Source: Alphaproteobacteria bacterium
GTDB lineage: Bacteria; Pseudomonadota; Alphaproteobacteria; JAJFFI01
Direction: 5' to 3'
DNA: 8,627 bases
Assembly (NCBI GenBank): GCA_021776755.1
Contig: JAJFFI010000415.1
Coordinates: 1-8,627 of the forward strand
Of this stretch, positions 1 through 5,491 are shown one piece after another. The position numbers and the translations under genes were made by a program. Numbering within the stretch: the stretch's first letter is position 1; each line of letters starts with the position of its first letter. The notes under the pieces are model-generated. The model saw only the letters and a list, made by a program, of their open reading frames with translations, made no database searches and was not told where the DNA came from.

Positions 1-1
1 C

Positions 2-322
2 GATGTCAACGCGCTCAAGGTGAACGTCGGCGGTGTCGGCGAAGAATCGACCCTGTCGCTGCGTCCCGAGCGGGTCCAGGTGGCGCCGCAGAAGGGCGAG
101 CTGCCGAACGAGTTCGAAGTCGAGGTACGCGAAGTCATCTATCTGGGCGACCACGTCCGTACCCGGGTCAATCTCGCAGGCCACGACGATTTCATCATCA
201 AATTCGCGAACTCGTCTGGTCACGTCGATCTCAAGGAAGGCGAAAAGATCCATATCGGCTTCACGGCCGACGATTGCCGCGCGCTCGACAAACCGGAGTT
301 TTCGGCAAGCGCGAGCCACTGA
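2..322 (+). CDS. ABC transporter ATP-binding protein, C-terminal fragment (PotA-type TOBE domain)
   Basis: Only the last 106 codons are in the window; the reading frame runs in from the left edge and ends at TGA 320-322. The Walker A, signature and Walker B motifs of the ATPase lie upstream and cannot be inspected. The visible part matches the C-terminal TOBE domain of PotA/UgpC-like ATPases: the family hallmark LRPERV (visible residues 20-25) starts a beta-rich stretch with EVREVIYLGDHVRTRV, followed by the closing segment LKEGEKIHIGF. This domain is regulatory and sits on the cytoplasmic face, where the ATPase dimer drives the two permeases. The downstream binding-protein and permease genes point the same way and complete the importer, so this is very probably its ATPase. 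A stem-loop follows 12 bases after the stop. The family call is secure; the substrate is not shown. Confidence 0.9.
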   Translation, partial: DVNALKVNVGGVGEESTLSLRPERVQVAPQKGELPNEFEVEVREVIYLGDHVRTRVNLAGHDDFIIKFANSSGHVDLKEGEKIHIGFTADDCRALDKPEFSASASH

Positions 323-333
323 TCAACCTGAAA

Positions 334-375
334 GGACCGCTGCGCGACCAAACCGGGTTGCGGCAGTTAAGGTCC
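334..375 (+). terminator. Stem-loop after the ATPase gene, possible weak terminator or mRNA-stabilising hairpin
   Basis: The outer arms GGACC (334-338) and GGTCC (371-375) pair. Inside them CTGC (340-343) pairs with GCAG (363-366), and GCGACC (344-349) pairs with GGTTGC (356-361), including one G-U, around a six-base loop. There is a bulged G at 362 and an internal loop at 339/367-370. It begins 12 bases after the ATPase stop. No T-run follows, so it does not look like a standard Rho-independent terminator. It may protect the 3' end of the upstream message or partly uncouple the ATPase from the binding-protein gene. Confidence 0.35.
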
Positions 376-539
376 GGACACCGGAGGAATTGAAACGTAT
401 TCGCTCTGACAGGTAGCAAGGCGTTTTCGCATCGTTATCGGAGCGCTCTGCGTAGCTACAAGAAGGGCCATGATTTCGGACGCACGCGTTTCGTCACGGG
501 TCCCACGCTGCGGTCAGGCGCAAGAGCTGCAGGTCAAAT

Positions 540-725
540 CGGGAAATACCCGGCATGGCATGTAAATTCGGGGCCTACTGGCTCCGCAAGAACAGTCCGC
601 CGGAGTGCCACTGCTTTGCGGCATCCGAAGGACCGAAAGGCCGAATGGCTTTCGCCGATAGGCCCAAAGTGGTGCGGTTCGCCGCACCGAACTCAACACG
701 GGTAAGGAACCAGACGCCTAGCGTC
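540..725 (+). promoter_or_regulatory. Hairpin-rich probable 5' leader of the first binding-protein gene
   Basis: Five hairpins follow one another on the coding strand. They are CGGG/CCCG at 540-552; TGGC-TCCG with CGGA-(GT)-GCCA at 579-610; CGAAAG-(G)-CC with GG-CTTTCG at 634-654; a perfect 7-bp GGTGCGG/CCGCACC stem capped by TTCG at 671-688; and GACGC/GCGTC with a three-base loop at 713-725. Three imperfect 8-base repeats beginning CCGAA occupy 625-648. The last hairpin ends 28 bases before the AGGGAGA ribosome site. I recognise no known riboswitch consensus. The structure could set mRNA stability or translation of the abundant binding protein. Transcription through the region is inferred, not shown. 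Confidence 0.4.
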
Positions 726-753
726 CGAAACTCGCCCGATAATGTTTGTAACC

Positions 754-760
754 AGGGAGA
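754..760 (+). promoter_or_regulatory. Ribosome binding site of the first binding-protein gene
   Basis: AGGGAGA lies 9 bases before the ATG at 770. It fixes the start of the 361-residue protein, and a signal peptide begins at that start. Confidence 0.75.
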
Positions 761-769
761 AGCTTAGAA

Positions 770-1855
770 ATGAAAACTCTTACAACCACCTCCATTGCCG
801 CCGCTGCGATTGCTGCGATCGGCATGGCGGCCCCGGCCCAGGCGGATATCACCGTCGTGTCGTGGGGCGGCGCCTACACCAAGAGTCAGGTCGAGGCGTA
901 CCACAAGCCGTTCACCAAGACGACCGGCATCAAGATCCTGTCGGAGGACTACAACGGCGGAATCGCCAAGATCAAAGCCCAGGTCGAGACGAAGAACGTC
1001 ACCTGGGATGTGGTCGACATGGAGCCCCAGGACGTCCAGCGGGCCTGCGAAGAGGGGCTTCTCGAGAAGATCGACGCCTCCGTACTGCCGGCAGCGCCGG
1101 ACGGCACCGCGGCCACCAAGGACTTCGTCGACGGCGCGCTCCACGAGTGTGCGGTTGCGACCATCGTCTGGTCGACGATCTACGCCTACGACAAAACCAA
1201 GTTCAAGGGCAACGAGCCGAAGACGGTCGCCGATTTCTTCAACGTCAAGAAGTTTCCGGGCAAGCGCGGCATGCGCAAGACTCCGGAAGTCAATCTTGAG
1301 TGGGCCCTGATCGCCGATGGCGTCCCGGGTGCGGACGTCTACAAGGTTCTGGCCACCAAGGAAGGCCAGGATCGTGCGTTCAAGAAGCTCGACACCATCA
1401 AGGGCGATGTCGTCTGGTGGGAAGCCGGCGCCCAGCCGCCGCAGCTTCTGGCTGACGGTCAGGTTGCCATGACCACTGCCTACAACGGCCGTATCTTCAA
1501 CGCCATCGCATCGGAGAAGAAGCCGTTCGAGATCGTCTGGGATCACCAGATCTGGTCGATCGACATGTGGGGCATCGTCAAGGGCTCGAAAAACATGAAA
1601 GAGGCCATGGAGTTCGTGAAGTTCTCCACCGGCACGAAGGCCCTGGCTGACCAGGCCAGTTGGATCTCGTACGGCCCTGCGCGGAAGTCTTCCTTCCCGA
1701 TGGTCGGCAAGTTCCACGACGGTTCGGTTGACATGAAGCCGCATATGCCGACGGCGCCGGACAACTTCAAGAACTCGATCAAGATCGGCACGGCATTTTG
1801 GTCGACATACAAGGACGAGCTCAGCGAGCGGTTCACCTCCTGGCTTGCCAAATAA
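770..1855 (+). CDS. Periplasmic solute-binding protein of a PotD/PotF-type ABC importer (SBP-1)
   Basis: This 361-residue protein is the usual length for extracellular solute-binding proteins of the spermidine/putrescine family (COG0687). It has a clear Sec signal peptide: basic K2, a hydrophobic Ala-rich core, and a probable signal peptidase I cut after AQA (residue 25). No lipobox cysteine is present, so it should be free in the periplasm, where it captures ligand for the permease pair. Family features include SWGGAY (31-36), the EDYNGG stretch (59-64), PGKRGMRK (163-170), the aromatic WWEAG (216-220), WDHQIW (257-262) and YGPAR (301-305). The only cysteines, C93 and C127, recur in the paralogue SBP-2 and may form a disulfide. 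Where PotD carries acidic polyamine-binding residues (TDDARE, recalled alignment) this protein has MRKTPEV, arguing against a polyamine ligand. The ribosome site is AGGGAGA, and an intrinsic terminator follows 13 bases after the stop. The family is certain; the substrate is unknown. Confidence 0.93.
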   Translation: MKTLTTTSIAAAAIAAIGMAAPAQADITVVSWGGAYTKSQVEAYHKPFTKTTGIKILSEDYNGGIAKIKAQVETKNVTWDVVDMEPQDVQRACEEGLLEKIDASVLPAAPDGTAATKDFVDGALHECAVATIVWSTIYAYDKTKFKGNEPKTVADFFNVKKFPGKRGMRKTPEVNLEWALIADGVPGADVYKVLATKEGQDRAFKKLDTIKGDVVWWEAGAQPPQLLADGQVAMTTAYNGRIFNAIASEKKPFEIVWDHQIWSIDMWGIVKGSKNMKEAMEFVKFSTGTKALADQASWISYGPARKSSFPMVGKFHDGSVDMKPHMPTAPDNFKNSIKIGTAFWSTYKDELSERFTSWLAK

Positions 1856-1868
1856 CTGACGATTGGTT

Positions 1869-1909
1869 CGGGGGGCAGCAGTCGCTGCCTCCCGTTCCTT
1901 TTTTTGTTT
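1869..1909 (+). terminator. Strong intrinsic terminator between the two binding-protein genes
   Basis: An 11-bp stem (left arm CGGGGGGCAGC 1869-1879, right arm GCTGCCTCCCG 1884-1894, one G-U pair) closes a four-base AGTC loop. It is followed by TTCC, seven Ts (1899-1905) and GTTT. This is a textbook Rho-independent terminator. It begins 13 bases after the SBP-1 stop, so SBP-1 mRNA should mostly end here. Expression of SBP-2 and the permeases then needs read-through or a promoter in 1910-2020. Confidence 0.92.
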
Positions 1910-1973
1910 AGACCTTTTCGAATAGCGTTTTATTGGGGAATGCGCGCCGCGGCAGCTGCGATACGTCACAGCA

Positions 1974-1988
1974 GGCCCTACACGGGCC
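1974..1988 (+). other. Small hairpin in the SBP-1/SBP-2 gap
   Basis: GGCCC (1974-1978) pairs perfectly with GGGCC (1984-1988) around a TACAC loop, 32 bases before the SBP-2 start. Being short and GC-rich, it may be chance. No convincing promoter was found in 1910-2020: a TTTAGA at 1907-1912 and TATTGG at 1931-1936 are poor matches and overlap the terminator's T-run. Confidence 0.25.
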
Positions 1989-2020
1989 GGAGCCGGCGGC
2001 AACAGGGGGCTTAAACGCAC

Positions 2021-3157
2021 ATGCTGCGGACATTCAGGCCTGAAGGTCGGTATCGGATGGGTTTCCTGAACTGGGCCGCGGCGCTTGCTGCTGCAAGCAG
2101 TCTCGCAATCTCCGCCCTCCCCGTTTACGCAGAGACGCTGACCGTTGCGACCTGGGGCGGCAGCTATGCCGAGGCCCAGGACGAGGCTTTCTTCAAGCCG
2201 TTCGCCAAGACCAGCAAGACCGACATCAGTATCGAGGAATACAACGGCGGCCTTGGCCAGATCCGCTCGCAGATCGAGGCCAGCAAGGTGCGCTGGAACA
2301 TCGTCGACCTGGATGCCGCCGACGCGGTGTTGGGCTGCAACGAGGGTTTGTTCGAGAAGCTCGACCCGGAGACGCTCGCCGCGCGCAAAGATTTCATCGA
2401 GGGGGCGATCAGCGGCTGTGCTGTCGGCACCGCAGTCTGGTCAACCGTCATCGCGGTTTCCACCGAAGCTTTTTCCGCCAAGGCGCCGGTGTCGCTGCGG
2501 GACTTTTTCGACGTCACCACATATCCCGGCAAGCGCGGGCTCCGGAAATCCCCCCGCGTCGCGCTCGAATGGGCGCTGATGGCCGACGGCGTGCCTGCGG
2601 GCGAGATTTACGCGACGCTCGAAACCGAGGAAGGCCTCGACCGGGCGTTCGCCAAGCTCGACACCATCGCGCAACATCTCGAGTGGTGGGAATCCGGCAA
2701 TCAACCGGCCGAATGGCTCGCCGACAACAAGGTCGTCATGACCGCCGCCTACAGCCCGCGGGCCTATGCCGCCATCGCCGAATGGCGCGCGAAGACAAAA
2801 GAGAAGAACAAGGCCGCGCCGCTCTCGATCATCTGGGACGGGCAGGTCTGGACGGTCAATTACCTTGCAATTCCGAAGGGTGCCGGCGGAGGTGCCAGTG
2901 CCGTGGAATTCATCAAGTTCGCGACCGATGCCGAACAGCAGGCGGCCCTGGTCAGGTATCTGGCATACGGGCCGACCCGGCGCTCGGCGCTCGAAAAGGT
3001 GCCCGAGGAAGTGCGCGGCGATCTGCCGACGGCGCCCGACAACATGAAAACCGCGCTCCGCTACGACCCGGTCTGGTGGCGCGCGCAGGGCAATCGGATC
3101 AACCGCAGGTTCTCGGACTGGCTAGCAAAGGCTTCCACCGGGGCCAGAACCGAGTAA
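2021..3157 (+). CDS. Second periplasmic solute-binding protein, paralogue of SBP-1 (SBP-2)
   Basis: This 378-residue protein belongs to the same COG0687 family as SBP-1 and matches it along its length. About 35 of the first 76 mature positions are identical by eye, and shared blocks include YNGG, PGKRGxRK, LEWAL-ADGVP, DRAF-KLDTI and YGP-R. The ATG at 2021 has AGGGGG at 2004-2009 and gives the signal peptide a basic n-region (R3, R6, R10, R12). The ATG at 2057 also has a GAAGG upstream but would leave the signal peptide without positive charge, so I prefer 2021. Cleavage is likely after VYA (residue 37). The two cysteines C106 and C133 match those of SBP-1. A charged insertion rich in Lys (about 256-264) is absent from SBP-1, and where SBP-1 has D265 this protein has N280. 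It lies 60 bases before the first permease and is probably co-transcribed with it. Different ligand specificity or affinity from SBP-1 is inferred. Confidence 0.92.
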   Translation: MLRTFRPEGRYRMGFLNWAAALAAASSLAISALPVYAETLTVATWGGSYAEAQDEAFFKPFAKTSKTDISIEEYNGGLGQIRSQIEASKVRWNIVDLDAADAVLGCNEGLFEKLDPETLAARKDFIEGAISGCAVGTAVWSTVIAVSTEAFSAKAPVSLRDFFDVTTYPGKRGLRKSPRVALEWALMADGVPAGEIYATLETEEGLDRAFAKLDTIAQHLEWWESGNQPAEWLADNKVVMTAAYSPRAYAAIAEWRAKTKEKNKAAPLSIIWDGQVWTVNYLAIPKGAGGGASAVEFIKFATDAEQQAALVRYLAYGPTRRSALEKVPEEVRGDLPTAPDNMKTALRYDPVWWRAQGNRINRRFSDWLAKASTGARTE

Positions 3158-3168
3158 ACTGAAAACAA

Positions 3169-3198
3169 GCTTTGAAAAGCAGTGACGGTCAAACCGTC
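3169..3198 (+). other. Two small hairpins in the SBP-2/permease gap
   Basis: GCTT/AAGC (3169-3180) and a perfect 6-bp GACGGT/ACCGTC stem with a CAA loop (3184-3198) sit between the SBP-2 stop and the ribosome site of the permease. No T-run follows, so they are not typical terminators. Hairpins at this position often stabilise the upstream binding-protein message or tune translation of the permease. The role here is inferred. Confidence 0.35.
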
Positions 3199-3200
3199 CG

Positions 3201-3211
3201 GGAGGGGAAGG
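3201..3211 (+). promoter_or_regulatory. Ribosome binding site of the first permease
   Basis: The purine-rich GGAGGGGAAGG ends 6 bases before the ATG at 3218. It supports that start over the in-frame GTG at 3182, which lies inside the hairpin region and has no ribosome site of its own. Confidence 0.7.
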
Positions 3212-3217
3212 CGAATC

Positions 3218-4507
3218 ATGACAGACACGACGGCAAGCAACGCCGACGATCCGATGGCGGATCAGGGCACGCTAAAACAGCGCCTCGCCAAGGCGGAACG
3301 GCGCAACAAGCTCCGGGCCTACGGCCTCGTGCTGCCGCTGTTCATCTTCAGCGCGATCTTCTTCTTCTTCCCGATCGGGTTGATGATGTTCAACAGCATC
3401 GACAATCCGCTCGTGGCCAATGCGGTTCCCAAGACCGTCGAGGCTCTGAAGACCCAGTGGGACAGCAGAAAAGACACGTTGCCGCCTGAAGAGGTCTACG
3501 CCACTTTCGGCAAGGAGTTCCACGACCTCGACCGCCTGACCCAGAGCCGGATGGCCCGGCGCATGAATTTCGAAAACGCGGGCCTCCTGACCCTGGTGCG
3601 CCGGACTGGCAGCCGTCTCAACGCCCTCGGCAAGGAAACCGAGGGCGGGCTTGACGCCATCACTGACTGGAAAACCACGCTGATCGAAGTCGACGGGCGC
3701 TGGGGCGACGCCGAAGTGTGGGCGACGATGCGCAACATCGGCGACCCGATTACCGGGAACTACTACCTCAACGCGCTCGACCTCCGGCGCGACAAGCATG
3801 GCGAAATCACGACGGTGGACGAAAACCGCTCGATCTATATCGACGTCGCGGTCCGCACGTTCTGGATTTCAGGCCTCGTGACGTTCTTCTGCATCCTTCT
3901 CGGCTATCCCGTGTCGTTCCTGCTGGCCAATCTCCCGATGCGGTATTCGAACCTCCTGATGATCCTCGTGCTGCTGCCGTTCTGGACCTCGCTGCTGGTC
4001 CGCACGACCGCCTGGATCGTGGTGCTGCAGGACCAGGGCGTGCTGAACGACGTGCTGATATTCCTGCATCTGATACCGGATCGGGTTCAGCTCATCTACA
4101 ACCGATTCGGCGTTATCGTCTCGATGACCCACATCCTGCTGCCCTTCATGATCCTGCCGATCTATTCGGTCATGAAGAACATCAATCCCTCGCATGTGCG
4201 GGCCGCGCGCTCGCTGGGGGCGACCCAGTGGACGGCCTTCTGGCGGGTTTATTTTCCGCAGTCGGTGCCCGGTATCGGCGCGGGCGGTCTGCTCGTCTTC
4301 ATCCTCGCGCTCGGTTACTACATCACGCCGGCGCTGGTGGGCGGCCCGACCGACCAGATGACCAGCTACTTCATCGCCGACCACACCGAGCGGTCCCTCA
4401 ACTGGGGTCTGGCCTCAGCGCTTGGCGGCATCCTACTCGCATCCGTGCTGGCGATTTACCTGCTCTACAATCGCTTCGTCGGCATCGACAACATGAAGCT
4501 CGGGTGA
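3218..4507 (+). CDS. ABC transporter permease, PotB-type with a large periplasmic insert
   Basis: With the ATG at 3218 the product has 429 residues and is one of two MetI-like inner-membrane subunits forming the translocation path. Hydrophobic segments lie at about 36-58, 213-237, 246-270, 293-317, 351-376 and 394-420. The cytoplasmic EAA loop that contacts the ATPase is at about 328-347, with RAARSLGA followed by FWRVYFP. Between segments 1 and 2 is a hydrophilic stretch of about 150 residues (60-210), predicted periplasmic. This explains why the protein is much longer than E. coli PotB, which is under 300 residues; I recall similar long members in alphaproteobacteria. It follows SBP-2 by 60 bases and precedes the second permease by 4 bases, so the two permeases are surely co-transcribed. 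The fold and role are certain; the function of the insert is not known. Confidence 0.93.
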   Translation: MTDTTASNADDPMADQGTLKQRLAKAERRNKLRAYGLVLPLFIFSAIFFFFPIGLMMFNSIDNPLVANAVPKTVEALKTQWDSRKDTLPPEEVYATFGKEFHDLDRLTQSRMARRMNFENAGLLTLVRRTGSRLNALGKETEGGLDAITDWKTTLIEVDGRWGDAEVWATMRNIGDPITGNYYLNALDLRRDKHGEITTVDENRSIYIDVAVRTFWISGLVTFFCILLGYPVSFLLANLPMRYSNLLMILVLLPFWTSLLVRTTAWIVVLQDQGVLNDVLIFLHLIPDRVQLIYNRFGVIVSMTHILLPFMILPIYSVMKNINPSHVRAARSLGATQWTAFWRVYFPQSVPGIGAGGLLVFILALGYYITPALVGGPTDQMTSYFIADHTERSLNWGLASALGGILLASVLAIYLLYNRFVGIDNMKLG

Positions 4508-4511
4508 TCCC

Positions 4512-5414
4512 ATGGCAAAGCTACCTCCATACGTCGGCATCGGCGGCAAGACTTGGCACTACAGTTTCCGCTTCATCTGCGGCGCGATCCTGTTTTTCCT
4601 GATCACCCCGATCCTCGTCATCATCCCGTTGTCGTTCAACTCGGAGCCCTACTTCACCTATCCGATGCCGGGCGTCAGCATGCGCTGGTACGAAGAGTTC
4701 GTGACCAACCCGGTCTGGGGAACGGCGGTGAAGAACTCGATCATCGTCGCTGTCTTCGCGACCATCATCGCAACCACGCTCGGCACCGTTGCGGCACTCG
4801 GCCTCTCGAAGTCGAACCTGCCGGGCAAGAGCGCGCTGATGGGCATCCTGATCTCGCCGATGATCGTCCCGCTGGTCATCACCGCGGTTGGAATGAAGTT
4901 CTTCTATTCCGATCCGATGGGGTATCTGGGGTTCGGCTGGTTGCAGGATATGATGATCCAGTGGGGCTGGATCAGCGACAAGCTCCGATTAACCAATAAC
5001 CTTCCCGGGCTTATCGTCGCGCATGCCGCACTCGGCACGCCTTTCGTCGTGATCACCGTGACGGCGACCCTTGTCGGCTTTGACAACAGCCTGATCCGGG
5101 CGTCAGCCGGTCTTGGCGCCGATCCCCGGCGGACCTTTTTCAAGGTCACAATGCCGTTGGTGCTGCCGGGCATGATTTCGGGGGCGCTCTTTGCGTTCAT
5201 CACATCCTTCGATGAAGTCGTGATCGCGCTGTTCCTGGCGGGCAAAGCCGAATACACCATCCCGCGGCAGATGTTCTCGGGCATCCGGGAGCAGATCAGC
5301 CCGACGATCCTCGCGGTCGCGACGGTGCTGGTCATCTTCTCGATTCTGCTGCTCACCTCGCTCGAGTTGCTGCGGCGGCGGAACGAACGGATGCGTGGCA
5401 TGAGCGCCGCCTGA
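4512..5414 (+). CDS. ABC transporter permease, PotC-type
   Basis: This 300-residue protein is the second MetI-like permease subunit. Hydrophobic segments lie at about 20-41, 73-97, 107-131, 165-187, 215-243 and 264-285. The EAA loop is at about 196-215 (RASAGLGA followed by FFKVTMP) and runs into the PotC hallmark FAFITSFDEVVIALFLAG (227-244). SFNSE (41-45) followed by W59 matches the first periplasmic loop of PotC proteins. The loop between segments 3 and 4 (about 132-164) appears longer than in PotC of E. coli. The gene starts 4 bases after the first permease stop, with only a weak ribosome site (GGGTGA, overlapping that gene's end), suggesting translational coupling. It is the last gene of the transporter unit; a stem-loop follows 26 bases later. 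Confidence 0.95.
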   Translation: MAKLPPYVGIGGKTWHYSFRFICGAILFFLITPILVIIPLSFNSEPYFTYPMPGVSMRWYEEFVTNPVWGTAVKNSIIVAVFATIIATTLGTVAALGLSKSNLPGKSALMGILISPMIVPLVITAVGMKFFYSDPMGYLGFGWLQDMMIQWGWISDKLRLTNNLPGLIVAHAALGTPFVVITVTATLVGFDNSLIRASAGLGADPRRTFFKVTMPLVLPGMISGALFAFITSFDEVVIALFLAGKAEYTIPRQMFSGIREQISPTILAVATVLVIFSILLLTSLELLRRRNERMRGMSAA

Positions 5415-5439
5415 TCTGGCGGACATAGTTTCAAACGAC

Positions 5440-5474
5440 AAGGGCGGGCCCGCAAGGACCCGCCCTTCTTCGTT
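5440..5474. terminator. Bidirectional stem-loop between converging transporter and sox genes
   Basis: AAGGGCGGG (5440-5448) pairs perfectly with CCCGCCCTT (5459-5467), and an inner CC/GG pair extends the stem. On the plus strand it is followed by a loose T-rich tract (CTTCTTCGTT). On the minus strand it lies just after the soxG stop and is followed by TGTCGTTTG. It sits between the last permease (stop 5414) and soxG (stop 5492) and can end both transcripts, though neither T-tract is strong. Confidence 0.75.
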
Positions 5475-5491
5475 GATACCCGGCGCCAGGT

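Larger units (their letters stand above)
323..769 (+). other. 447-base gene-free region between the ATPase and first binding-protein genes
   Basis: No convincing gene was found here. The one plus-strand open frame of some length (555-767) gives a low-complexity product of no recognisable family and has no ribosome site. The region holds a stem-loop right after the ATPase gene (334-375), two adjacent 8-bp palindromes (441-448 and 452-459), and a run of short hairpins from about 540 to 725 leading up to the ribosome site of the binding-protein gene. A TTGAAA at 390-395 could be a -35 element, but the matching -10 (TAGCAA, 414-419) is poor. A promoter for the downstream gene is likely somewhere here, but I cannot place it firmly. 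Confidence 0.6.

Noticed and set aside
390..419. A sigma-70-like promoter, TTGAAA with TAGCAA 18 bases on
   Set aside because: The -35 matches well but the -10 matches at only three of six positions. It is kept as a mention, not a feature.
556..570. A sigma-54-like promoter (TGGCAT, then TTCG)
   Set aside because: The -12 element reads TTCG in place of TTGC, losing the near-invariant GC. A second look-alike at 606-618 (TGCCAC, TTGC) has the wrong spacing.
621..648. Resemblance to the glycine riboswitch core (CCGAAGGA)
   Set aside because: Only this short string fits. The flanking GGAGAG and CTCTCAGGC-type segments expected of a glycine aptamer are absent.
738..743. GATAAT resembling a -10 box
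   Set aside because: No -35 at 16-18 bases upstream, and the start point would fall almost on the SBP-1 ribosome site.
555..767. A 70-codon plus-strand frame in the leader region
   Set aside because: No ribosome site, no recognisable domain, and it runs through the hairpin-rich leader up to the real ribosome site of SBP-1.
764..2020. A 418-codon open frame on the minus strand opposite SBP-1
   Set aside because: It is antisense to a well-supported gene, its product is Arg/Asp/Leu-rich with no family resemblance, and it runs through the intrinsic terminator. High-GC codon bias opens this frame.
3182..3217. A GTG start 36 bases upstream for the first permease
   Set aside because: It falls in a hairpin with no ribosome site, while the ATG at 3218 has a strong one.
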